A stretch of 51,894 nt of DNA from contig DWYN01000079.1 of assembly GCA_019118645.1 (NCBI GenBank), positions 1-51,894 of the forward strand, read 5' to 3'. The DNA is from Candidatus Blautia excrementipullorum (lineage in GTDB: Bacteria > Bacillota > Clostridia > Lachnospirales > Lachnospiraceae). Positions 16,578 through 24,617 of this stretch are shown here, one piece after another. The notes under the pieces are model-generated. The model was not told the DNA's origin, did not search any database, and saw nothing but the letters and a program-made list of their open reading frames with translations. Position numbers and translations under genes: made by a program. Every line of letters starts with the position of its first letter. The stretch's first letter is position 1.

Positions 16578-19250
16578 ATGGCAGCATCAAAAAATCAGAG
16601 AAGCAAAAAGGGAACCACAAGAAGTACATCGAAAAATACATCATCAAAAAGAAATACATCTTCGAAAAAAAAGAGCGTTTCCAGTGGATTCCAGACAGAA
16701 ATTATTCTGCTGATTATTCTGGCGGCATCCATGATTCTGGTGATCAGCAATCTCGGAATGGGAGGAGTAGTGGGAGACACCATCAGCCAGGTATCCTTTG
16801 GAGTTATCGGCCTTCTGGCGTATATTTTTCCTGTGCTGCTCTTTCTTGGAACAGTATTTCTGGTGTCAAATAAAAAAAATCCTCTGGCATACAAAAAGCT
16901 TCTTGCAGCTATCGTTTTTTTCGCATTTCTGTGCGGACTTGTTCAGCTGCTGACAGAGGGCTATATGAAGAGCACAACGCTGTTGGATTACTATACGCTC
17001 TGCTCTGATTACAGAACGGGAGGAGGAGTGGTGGGAGGAGCGGTCTGCATTTCCTCCACTTCTGCTTTCGGGGTGGCCGGAGGATACATTATCATTATTC
17101 TGGTACTGCTGATTACCCTGATTTTAATTACACAGCGCTCCTTTTTTGGATTTATCTTCAAAATCTGGGATGGGATTCTGGGCGCTGCCCGGAATGGACA
17201 TGACCGCTATATGGAGGGACAGCCGGAGCGCAAATTGAAAAAGGAACTCAGGCAGAAAGAACGGCGGCAGAAAAGGGAAGCGCGGCAGGCACAGCGTATA
17301 CAGGAACTGGAGGCTGCTCTGGCGGAGGAAAAGAAGGAAGACAGCCAGAGTTCTGATGAAACAGAAACGCCTAAACATGGTTTTCTGGAAGGGACAAAGC
17401 TTACCCGCCCAAAGCAGAAACCAGACGCAGCTACAGGGAAAAACCCGAGAAAAGAAGACGGGGTTTCAGTGGAGACAAGCGAGAACAGTCAGGGACAGCT
17501 GGAATTCCAGATCTACAGATCTGATCCCGCGGTGAATCTTGAGGATGGTCCTGACCTGTCGGAGGACATTCTTTTTGGAGATCCTGCGCCGGAGGAGATG
17601 GAAACTATTCCGGCAGCGGAGGAAAGAAATCCGGACACCGCCTTTTCCGGGATGAGTGCCCAGCCGCCGGCAGATGAAAAAATTCCGCCGAACCGGAAAA
17701 AAATCCCCCGGTCTTCTCAGGGGGAAATAGAAAACGGAATTCAGAACATTCAGAGAGAAATTGGGAATCAGGAGGAAAAACCGCAGAAACAATATCATTT
17801 TCCGCCCATTAAGCTCCTGAAAAGAGGAAATGTTCAGTCCAAGGGAGACTCAGACGCCCATCTTAGAAAGACAGCGCAGAAGCTGCAGGAAACACTGCAC
17901 AATTTCGGCGTAAATGTAACGGTGACAAATGTAAGCTGCGGCCCGACTGTAACCCGATATGAACTTCAGCCGGAAATGGGAGTTAAGGTCAGCCGTATTG
18001 TTGGACTGGCGGACGACATCAAACTGAACCTGGCGACTCCGGATATCCGTATCGAGGCGCCGATCCCGGGAAAGGCTGCTGTGGGGATTGAGGTTCCCAA
18101 TAAGGAAAATCACCCTGTAATGCTGAGGGAACTGATTCAGTCCCAGGAATTTCAGAGTGCGAAATCCAAGCTTTCCTTTGCGGTTGGAAAAGATATAGGA
18201 GGAAAACCGGTGGTGGCGGATATTGCCAAGATGCCTCATCTTTTGATTGCAGGGGCTACAGGATCCGGTAAATCTGTATGCATTAATACTCTGATTGTAA
18301 GTATTCTTTATAAAGCCTCGCCTGAGGATGTGAAACTGATCATGATTGACCCCAAAGTAGTGGAGCTGAGCGTATACAATGGGATTCCGCATCTGTTCAT
18401 TCCTGTGGTCACAGATCCGAAGAAGGCGGCGGGGGCGCTGAATTGGGCGGTTTCTGAAATGATGAGCCGCTATAATACTTTTGCGGAGTATAATGTGCGC
18501 AACCTGGAGGAGTATAATAAAAAAATTGAAGGTATGAGCGTTCCGGAAGGAGAGACTGCTCCGGAGCGTATTCCTCAGATTGTGATTATTGTAGATGAGC
18601 TTGCGGACCTTATGATGGTGGCGCCCGGCGAAGTGGAGGATGCAATCTGCCGTCTGGCCCAGCTGGCCAGAGCAGCGGGGATTCATTTGATTATTGCTAC
18701 ACAGAGACCTTCTGTAAATGTCATTACCGGTCTGATCAAGGCAAACATGCCATCGCGGATTGCGTTTTCGGTCTCTTCCGGTGTGGATTCCCGAACGATT
18801 TTGGATATGAACGGGGCGGAGAAGCTTCTTGGAAAAGGGGATATGCTTTTCTATCCTCAGGGATACCAGAAGCCGGCCAGACTGCAGGGCGCCTTTGTGT
18901 CGGATGAGGAGGTCAGCAGCATTGTGAACTTCCTGGCGGACAAAAACCCTGGTACGCAGTACAATGCGCAGATTGAACAGCAGGTAAATACGGCTGCTTC
19001 CATTGGAGGAAATTCCGGAAAAGAGGAAAGAGACGTCTACTTTGAAGAAGCAGGGAAATTTATCATTGATAAAGATAAGGCTTCTATTGGAATGCTTCAG
19101 CGTATGTTTAAGATTGGCTTTAACAGAGCGGCCCGTATTATGGATCAGCTCTGCGATGCAGGAGTGGTAGGGCCGGAGGAGGGCACAAAGCCCAGGAAGG
19201 TTCTGATGTCAATGGAGGAATTCCAGAATTATATCGAAGAAACTTTGTAG
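16578..19250 (+). CDS. ftsK: DNA translocase FtsK/SpoIIIE
   Basis: 890 residues. A Lys/Ser-rich N-terminus (1-36) precedes about four membrane helices (38-190), then a charged, low-complexity linker (about 205-420), then the motor: alpha/beta RecA-like domains with Walker A GATGSGKS (559-566) and Walker [11 protein letters not shown] near 672, and a C-terminal gamma winged helix (about 815-885, [17 protein letters not shown]) that reads orienting DNA motifs. It pumps chromosomal DNA through the division or sporulation septum. With sporulation genes nearby it is likely the SpoIIIE-type protein. AGGAGGG lies 9 nt before the ATG. Confidence 0.94.
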   Translation: MAASKNQRSKKGTTRSTSKNTSSKRNTSSKKKSVSSGFQTEIILLIILAASMILVISNLGMGGVVGDTISQVSFGVIGLLAYIFPVLLFLGTVFLVSNKKNPLAYKKLLAAIVFFAFLCGLVQLLTEGYMKSTTLLDYYTLCSDYRTGGGVVGGAVCISSTSAFGVAGGYIIIILVLLITLILITQRSFFGFIFKIWDGILGAARNGHDRYMEGQPERKLKKELRQKERRQKREARQAQRIQELEAALAEEKKEDSQSSDETETPKHGFLEGTKLTRPKQKPDAATGKNPRKEDGVSVETSENSQGQLEFQIYRSDPAVNLEDGPDLSEDILFGDPAPEEMETIPAAEERNPDTAFSGMSAQPPADEKIPPNRKKIPRSSQGEIENGIQNIQREIGNQEEKPQKQYHFPPIKLLKRGNVQSKGDSDAHLRKTAQKLQETLHNFGVNVTVTNVSCGPTVTRYELQPEMGVKVSRIVGLADDIKLNLATPDIRIEAPIPGKAAVGIEVPNKENHPVMLRELIQSQEFQSAKSKLSFAVGKDIGGKPVVADIAKMPHLLIAGATGSGKSVCINTLIVSILYKASPEDVKLIMIDPKVVELSVYNGIPHLFIPVVTDPKKAAGALNWAVSEMMSRYNTFAEYNVRNLEEYNKKIEGMSVPEGETAPERIPQIVIIVDELADLMMVAPGEVEDAICRLAQLARAAGIHLIIATQRPSVNVITGLIKANMPSRIAFSVSSGVDSRTILDMNGAEKLLGKGDMLFYPQGYQKPARLQGAFVSDEEVSSIVNFLADKNPGTQYNAQIEQQVNTAASIGGNSGKEERDVYFEEAGKFIIDKDKASIGMLQRMFKIGFNRAARIMDQLCDAGVVGPEEGTKPRKVLMSMEEFQNYIEETL

Positions 19251-19281
19251 AGTAAGAGAATAATTGTAAGGAGATAGAAAA

Positions 19282-19587
19282 ATGGTAAAGCATATTGTAA
19301 TGTGGTCTTTTCAGGATGACTTAAGTGAGGGGGCAAAAGCAGAAGCTGTTTTGAAAATCAAGGAAGATCTGAAACGGCTTGTAGGAATTGTCCCTGGTCT
19401 GATTTCCCTTGAGGTAGTAACAGACGTTCTTCCCTCCAGCTCCCATAATCTGGGGCTTTTCTGTGATCTGGAATCCAAGGAGGCTCTTGATGGTTATCAG
19501 GTGCATCCGGAGCATGTAAAGGCTGCCAGCTTCATTAAATCTGTAACCTGCAACCGTATCTGTATGGATTATGAGATTCAGAAGTAA
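19282..19587 (+). CDS. Dabb (stress-responsive alpha/beta barrel) domain protein
   Basis: 101 residues forming one complete Dabb domain, a ferredoxin-like dimeric barrel. MVKHIVMWSF at the start and the GLISLEV...LGLFCDLESKEALDGYQVHPEH pattern (split: LGLFCDLES, then YQVHPEH) are typical. Small stand-alone Dabb proteins are widespread; most have no proven reaction. GGAG lies 8 nt before the ATG. It follows ftsK by 31 bp and could be cotranscribed with it and with rlmH. Confidence 0.85.
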   Translation: MVKHIVMWSFQDDLSEGAKAEAVLKIKEDLKRLVGIVPGLISLEVVTDVLPSSSHNLGLFCDLESKEALDGYQVHPEHVKAASFIKSVTCNRICMDYEIQK

Positions 19588-19667
19588 AAAGGTACAGACA
19601 AGCTAATTATTTCAGAATAGTGTAAGTCCGGAACATATGTTATGAAAACGGTTCCGTTGGGGAAATT

Positions 19668-20147
19668 ATGGAAATTCGTATTTTATCAGTGGGAAAGATC
19701 AAGGAGAAGTATTTAAACGCCGGGATTCAGGAATATGCAAAACGGCTGAGCAGATACTGCAGACTTACTTTCTGCCAAGTAGCAGACGAGAAGACGCCGG
19801 ATAAGGCGTCGGATGCTCTGAATGAGCAGATCAAAGATTTGGAAGGCAGACGTCTCATGAAGCATATCCGTGAACAGGACTACGTTATTGCACTGGCAAT
19901 TGACGGAAAAATGCTGGATTCGGTTGAGCTGTCGCAGATGCTCGGCCGTCTTGGCGTGGAGGGGAAAAGCTCCGTTGCTTTTGTGATCGGAGGATCGCTT
20001 GGACTGAGCCGGGAAGTCCTCAGCCGCGCAGACTGCCGCCTGAGTTTTTCCAGAATGACATTTCCTCATCAGCTGATGCAGATGATTCTCCTGGAGCAGA
20101 TTTACCGCGGATACCGGATCTTAAACCATGAGCCGTATCACAAGTAA
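19668..20147 (+). CDS. rlmH: 23S rRNA (pseudouridine1915-N3)-methyltransferase
   Basis: 159 residues of the SPOUT family, which methylates pseudouridine 1915 in helix 69 of 23S rRNA. Diagnostic features are MEIRILSVGKIKEKYL at the start, FVIGGSLGLS for the SAM-binding knot near 105-115, and the C-terminal LLEQIYRGYRILNHEPYHK end (split: LLEQIYRGYR, ILNHEPYHK). Complete and of exactly the normal length. A GGGGAAATT sequence serves as a weak ribosome site. It converges on the minus-strand DUF2284 gene. Confidence 0.96.
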   Translation: MEIRILSVGKIKEKYLNAGIQEYAKRLSRYCRLTFCQVADEKTPDKASDALNEQIKDLEGRRLMKHIREQDYVIALAIDGKMLDSVELSQMLGRLGVEGKSSVAFVIGGSLGLSREVLSRADCRLSFSRMTFPHQLMQMILLEQIYRGYRILNHEPYHK

Positions 20148-20174
20148 GTGCGGTTTTTTCGCAAGTTTTCCTTT

Positions 20175-20197
20175 GCGCCAGTTAACCGATTTGGCGC
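20175..20197. other. Short dyad between rlmH and the convergent gene
   Basis: GCGCCA (20175-20180) and TGGCGC (20192-20197) make a 6-bp stem. A T-run (20204-20208) follows on the plus strand after a few bases, so it may weakly terminate rlmH. Confidence 0.35.
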
Positions 20198-20199
20198 TT

Positions 20200-20766
20200 T
20201 CAGTTTTTCGGAAACTTTTTTCCTGTCTTTCCGAAAAGCAATCCTCCGAAAAATGTTACTGTATTTTTTCCGTTGTTGTACTTTATCCCGGCAGCTTTCG
20301 CAAGTTCATAGACATTAAAACCATAACCTTCTATGGAGTGATGCAGATATGCCGGGAAACGGCACGGAAAATCGGGGTAGGTGCATTTAGTACATTTTTT
20401 GCACCCTTCGTTGGAAAGCAGCAGGTAATCCGATAAAAACGTTTTGAGTTTTTCATCGAAAATATCCACGCTTCCCTTGAAAGAAGATAGGGCATTTTGT
20501 ATGCCCTCAATGTCATATGAATCTTCCAAATTATATTTTATAGAAAATAAGAGCATTTTCTCATATTGCATAACTCTTTTTTTACAGACATCTATCGTAC
20601 CGACAGCAGGCGGACAAGCCCAAGTTGTGTCGTAATTGCGACAAGTATTTTCTTTGCAGATTTCCCGTATTTCCGGGTAAAACAACAACTCCTGTGTGCT
20701 GATAAAATCTGCCTGCCATATACCGCTTTGCATGGCAGTTTCTTTGACTTTTTCATAAATGTCCAT
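20200..20766 (-). CDS. DUF2284 metal-binding protein, copy 1
   Basis: 188 residues of the Cys-rich DUF2284 family, of unknown function. Counting from the ATG at 20766, eight cysteines fall in two groups: Cys37, 42, 51 and 61 around DTTWACPPAVGT, and Cys122, 125, 128 and 135 in CKKCTKCTYPDFPC. Two iron-sulfur or zinc sites are plausible. TTG at 20772 would add two residues; AGGGGG lies 10 nt before the ATG. The gene is visibly more AT-rich than its neighbours, which may reflect transfer. A second, diverged member lies at 27832. It sits 36 bp after the ABC exporter genes on the same strand and may be read with them. Confidence 0.85.
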   Translation of the reverse strand: MDIYEKVKETAMQSGIWQADFISTQELLFYPEIREICKENTCRNYDTTWACPPAVGTIDVCKKRVMQYEKMLLFSIKYNLEDSYDIEGIQNALSSFKGSVDIFDEKLKTFLSDYLLLSNEGCKKCTKCTYPDFPCRFPAYLHHSIEGYGFNVYELAKAAGIKYNNGKNTVTFFGGLLFGKTGKKFPKN

Positions 20767-20801
20767 TTTCAATTTTCCCCCTACGCCGCTGGGTCAGAAA
20801 C

Positions 20802-22658
20802 TTACGAAAGCTCAAACATCCCATTATAAAGCTGATAATATTCCCCTTTCTGGGCCAGAAGCTCTTCATGATTTCCGCGCTCCATAATTTTTCCGTGTTC
20901 CAGAACGATAATCGCATCTGCGTTTCGTACCGTGGAGAGGCGATGGGCGATGACAAAGACGGTACGTCCTTCCATCAGACGGTCCATTCCCTTTTCGATG
21001 AGAGACTCTGTACGGGTATCAATAGAGGACGTGGCCTCATCCAGGATCAGAACAGGAGGATCGGCCACAGCCGCCCGGGCAATGGCCAGAAGCTGGCGCT
21101 GCCCCTGAGAGAGATTGGCCCCATCGCTGGCAACTATGGTCTCGTAGCCCTTAGGAAGGCGGCGGATAAAGGAATCTGCATTAGCAATTTTTGCTGCGTT
21201 TTCAATCTCCTCCATGGTAGCGTCCAGCTTGCCGAAACGGATATTGTCGGCAATGGTTCCGGTAAAAAGATGCGTATCCTGGAGAACAATGCCGAGACTT
21301 CTCCGCAGGTCGTCTTTGCGTATTTTCTGCACGTTGATGCCGTCATAAGTGATTTCTCCGCTGGTTACGTCATAAAAGCGGTTAATAAGATTTGTGATCG
21401 TTGTTTTTCCTGCTCCGGTGGATCCCACAAAGGCGATTTTCTGTCCGGGTTTGGCATAGAGAGAAATATCCTTCAGAATTTCCTGTCCGGGAAGATAGCC
21501 AAAAGTAACGTGATGGAAACGTACGTCGCCTTTTAAAGGAATCAGAGGAAGATCAGGGCGGGCACTGTCGCGCCAGGCCCAAAGCTTGGAGTGCTCTTTG
21601 CAGGGAATCAGACTGCCGCTGCTGCTTCTGCGGACATTTACCAGCTCAATAGTCCCCTCGTCTGTTTCCGGACAAATTTCCATGGTATGGAAGACCCGCT
21701 CCGCACCTGCAAGGGCTGCCAGGAGAAAATTTCCCTGCTGCGTAAACTGGTTGATCGGCATTGCAGACTGACGGACAAAGACAAGATAGCTTGCCAGGCT
21801 TCCGATATCTGACCATCCGAGGATGACCATAATGCCGCCTACAACGGCGATGACTGCGTAATTGATGTATGAGATGCTGACAACAGCGGGGATCATGGTT
21901 GCAGCGTATCCCTGGGCGCTTTGTCCGGCCTTCTGAAGGTTTCTATTCTTTTCCCTGAATTTATCCAGATTTTCTTTTTCATGGTTGAAGACCTTTACCA
22001 CCTTCTGCCCGGCGACCATTTCCTCCACATAAGCGTCCAGCTCTCCAAGGTATGTCTGATGGCGGTTAAAGTAAAATTTGCTCTTCTTCGTGCTGTAGCG
22101 AATATAGAGAAACATAGCCGCATATCCCACAATCACAAGAAGCGACAGCCGCCAGTTCAGAAGGAACAAAAGAGCAAGGGTGCCGGCAATCTGAACAAAG
22201 CTCTGAATAATCATGGCGAAACTGTTGTTCAGAGCGTCAGAAATGGTGTCCACGTCATTGGTAAAAAGACTCATCAGATCGCCTTTGCGCTGAGAATCAA
22301 AAAATCCCAGGGAAAGCTTCTGAAGATGCCCGTAAAGATCCCGGCGGATGTCACATAATACTTTCTGGGCCGCCCGAACCATAATCTGTGTATATCCCAG
22401 GGTGGAAAGAGCACCTGTTCCAAAAATCACAGCAGCTGTGACCACATCATGAATCAGCATGGAAACATCTCTGCTCTCTGTTACCTGGTTTACAATGGGT
22501 TTGATCATATAAGTTCCCAGAAGATTTGCGGAGGCGCTTACAGCGGCAAGAACCCCTACCAGTATCAGAAGAAATTTATGTCTGCCAAGATAGGCAAAAA
22601 GCCTGCCCAGCGTCTGCCGAAGATTTTCCGGGCGCTTTCCGCTAAATGTTTTTGCCAT
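20802..22658 (-). CDS. ABC exporter half-transporter, catalytic-site subunit
   Basis: 618 residues: a six-helix type IV exporter membrane domain (about 20-320) followed by an ATPase domain (about 375-618) with Walker A STGAGKTT, signature LSQGQRQL, Walker B VLILDEATSSID with an intact catalytic Glu, and a switch His (IAHRLS). An insert of about 30 residues (near 340-365, SSSGSLIPCKEHSKLWAW) between the two domains is unusual. GGAG lies 9 nt before the ATG. Its start overlaps the partner gene by 17 nt, so the two form a heterodimeric exporter like BmrCD, LmrCD or TM287/288. Substrate unknown: drugs, lipids or peptides are all possible. Confidence 0.9.
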   Translation of the reverse strand: MAKTFSGKRPENLRQTLGRLFAYLGRHKFLLILVGVLAAVSASANLLGTYMIKPIVNQVTESRDVSMLIHDVVTAAVIFGTGALSTLGYTQIMVRAAQKVLCDIRRDLYGHLQKLSLGFFDSQRKGDLMSLFTNDVDTISDALNNSFAMIIQSFVQIAGTLALLFLLNWRLSLLVIVGYAAMFLYIRYSTKKSKFYFNRHQTYLGELDAYVEEMVAGQKVVKVFNHEKENLDKFREKNRNLQKAGQSAQGYAATMIPAVVSISYINYAVIAVVGGIMVILGWSDIGSLASYLVFVRQSAMPINQFTQQGNFLLAALAGAERVFHTMEICPETDEGTIELVNVRRSSSGSLIPCKEHSKLWAWRDSARPDLPLIPLKGDVRFHHVTFGYLPGQEILKDISLYAKPGQKIAFVGSTGAGKTTITNLINRFYDVTSGEITYDGINVQKIRKDDLRRSLGIVLQDTHLFTGTIADNIRFGKLDATMEEIENAAKIANADSFIRRLPKGYETIVASDGANLSQGQRQLLAIARAAVADPPVLILDEATSSIDTRTESLIEKGMDRLMEGRTVFVIAHRLSTVRNADAIIVLEHGKIMERGNHEELLAQKGEYYQLYNGMFELS

Positions 22659-24429
22659 GACCGTCTTCTCCTTTCACTTCTGATTTTTCTGTGAATCCGC
22701 TGCTTTTTTGCGCTTTCATCTGAGACTCATAAATTTCCTGATATATAGAATCTGAAGAAAGCAGCTCTCTGTGTGTGCCTGAGGCATGTATCCGTCCATC
22801 TTCCAGGATGATGATCCTGTCAGCGTTCATAACAGAGGTAACCCTCTGCGCGATGATAATTTTTGTGACATCTGTCAGAGATTTCAGCGCGTGCCGGATT
22901 TTACTTTCTGTGGCAGTATCCACAGCGCTGGTGGAATCGTCAAAGATCAGAACCTTAGGCTTTTTCAGGAGAGTGCGGGCAATACACAGCCGCTGTTTCT
23001 GGCCGCCGGAGACGTTTACACCGCCCTGGCCAAGATCCGTATCCAGTCCTTTGGGCATCTGACCCAGAAATTCGTCAGCGCAGGCTTTCCGGCAGGCATC
23101 CCACAGAGCTTCATCGTCAGCTCCGGAATTTCCCCAGAGCAGATTTTCCCGGACAGTTCCGGAAAAAAGGACATTTTTCTGCAGAACAATTCCTACTGCG
23201 TCACGAAGCACGGCAAGGTCATACTCCCGGACATTATGGCCGCCAACAAAAACATTTCCCTCAGTGGCATCGTACAGGCGGGGAATCAGCTGCACTAAAG
23301 TAGACTTGGCGGAGCCTGTTCCGCCGATAATACCTACAGTTTCTCCGGGCCGGATATTCAGATTGACATGGGAGAGCGCGTCTTTCCGGGCTCCTTTATC
23401 ATATTTGAAAGAAACATTTTCAAACCGGATTCCTCCATGGGGCACAGACAATACCGGATCTGCAGGAGACTTCAGATCTACCGGTTCCTCCAGAATTTCC
23501 GAGATACGCTTTGCGCTTGCAAGGGACCGGGTAAGCATCAGAAACACATTTGAGATCAACATCAGGGAATTCATGACCTGCAGCACATAACTTAAAAATG
23601 CGGTGAGTTCTCCAACGCTCATGGAACCCTGCAGGATATAATTTCCGCCGTTCCACATCAGAAGAACAACCGCAGTGTACATAACTGCCTGGAAAGCAGG
23701 AAGGTTCAGGACGGCATGGCGGAAGGTGTTCCGGCTGGCTTCTGCCAGCTCGTTATTGACCTCTTCAAACTGCTCCGTTTCATAGTCTCCTCTCACAAAA
23801 GCTTTGACTGCCCGGATAGCCGTAAAAGTTTCCTGGACATGGCCGTTCACGTGATCCACAGCCGTTTGCTGACGATTATACAGAGGGCTGACTTTATGTA
23901 CGATCAGAGCCAGAATTAATCCAAGAACAGGAGCGGTAAAAACAAATACAAAGGCAAGTTTTGCATTCAGCATGAAAGCCATGGCTATACCAAGACCGAG
24001 CATGATAGGGCTGCGCACCAGAGGACGCAGTCCGCCGCTGACCGCATTCTGCATTACAGTCACATCTGTGGTCATACGCGTTACCAGGGAAGGGGCGGAG
24101 AAATGATCCAGATTTGAAAATGCGTAGTCCTGCAGTTTTTCATACTGAGCCATGCGAAGCTCCGCTCCGAAACCGTAGGCCGCCGCTGCGGCAAAACGGG
24201 CATACAAAAGACCGGAGATCAGAGAGAGGGCAGCACATATGGCCATTTTTCCGCCCTGAAACATCAGAACGCCAATGTCACGGGAGGGAACCCCGACATC
24301 TACAATATCTGTCATGAGAAGCGGAATGATCATTTCGAAGACTGTTTCAATACAGATCAGAATCACGGCCATGAGGAAATCTTTTCGGTAAGGCTTAGCA
24401 TAGGAAAAAATCTTTTTCAGATCACGCAT
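22642..24429 (-). CDS. ABC exporter half-transporter, degenerate-site subunit
   Basis: 595 residues with an N-terminal exporter membrane domain (about 15-310) and an ATPase domain (from about 330). The Walker A reads GGTGSAKS, with Ala for the usual third Gly. Walker B ends in FDDSTSAVD with Asp for the catalytic Glu, and the switch region reads IAQRVT, lacking His. The signature VSGGQKQR is intact. Such asymmetry is the rule in heterodimeric exporters, where one of two ATP sites is silent. I chose the ATG at 24429 because GGAGG lies 6 nt upstream; an upstream start would add 11 residues. First gene of the operon. Confidence 0.9.
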   Translation of the reverse strand: MRDLKKIFSYAKPYRKDFLMAVILICIETVFEMIIPLLMTDIVDVGVPSRDIGVLMFQGGKMAICAALSLISGLLYARFAAAAAYGFGAELRMAQYEKLQDYAFSNLDHFSAPSLVTRMTTDVTVMQNAVSGGLRPLVRSPIMLGLGIAMAFMLNAKLAFVFVFTAPVLGLILALIVHKVSPLYNRQQTAVDHVNGHVQETFTAIRAVKAFVRGDYETEQFEEVNNELAEASRNTFRHAVLNLPAFQAVMYTAVVLLMWNGGNYILQGSMSVGELTAFLSYVLQVMNSLMLISNVFLMLTRSLASAKRISEILEEPVDLKSPADPVLSVPHGGIRFENVSFKYDKGARKDALSHVNLNIRPGETVGIIGGTGSAKSTLVQLIPRLYDATEGNVFVGGHNVREYDLAVLRDAVGIVLQKNVLFSGTVRENLLWGNSGADDEALWDACRKACADEFLGQMPKGLDTDLGQGGVNVSGGQKQRLCIARTLLKKPKVLIFDDSTSAVDTATESKIRHALKSLTDVTKIIIAQRVTSVMNADRIIILEDGRIHASGTHRELLSSDSIYQEIYESQMKAQKSSGFTEKSEVKGEDGHGKNI

Positions 24430-24463
24430 CAGAATCCTCCTCAAAGCAGATGCCTTTGGCAAC

Positions 24464-24480
24464 TGTTGATAAAATCAACA
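24464..24480 (-). promoter_or_regulatory. 17-bp palindrome in the ABC exporter leader
   Basis: TGTTGAT-AAA-ATCAACA has perfect 7-bp arms. It lies about 25 nt downstream of the predicted transcription start and 35 nt before the gene. The size and symmetry suit a MarR- or TetR-type operator. No such regulator is nearby. Confidence 0.5.
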
Positions 24481-24511
24481 TTCGACAAAGACAATAATTG
24501 ACATATCCTCT

Positions 24512-24540
24512 ATTATATGCGCTTTTTTTATGAATTACAA
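24512..24540 (-). promoter_or_regulatory. Promoter of the ABC exporter operon
   Basis: On the minus strand TTGTAA (24540-24535) and TATAAT (24517-24512) have a 17-bp spacer. Confidence 0.75.
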
Positions 24541-24571
24541 TATGCGGGAAAAGATTGTGGGGAAGACAGAA

Positions 24572-24598
24572 GAAAAACCGGGGAATACCCGGTTTTTC
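24572..24598 (-). terminator. Terminator of the ATP-grasp gene
   Basis: GAAAAACCGGG (24572-24582) and CCCGGTTTTTC (24588-24598) form a perfect 11-bp stem with loop GAATA. It ends in T-runs on both strands and lies 20 bp after the ATP-grasp gene stop codon. Confidence 0.88.
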
Positions 24599-24617
24599 AG
24601 AAAATTAATCGATTTTA

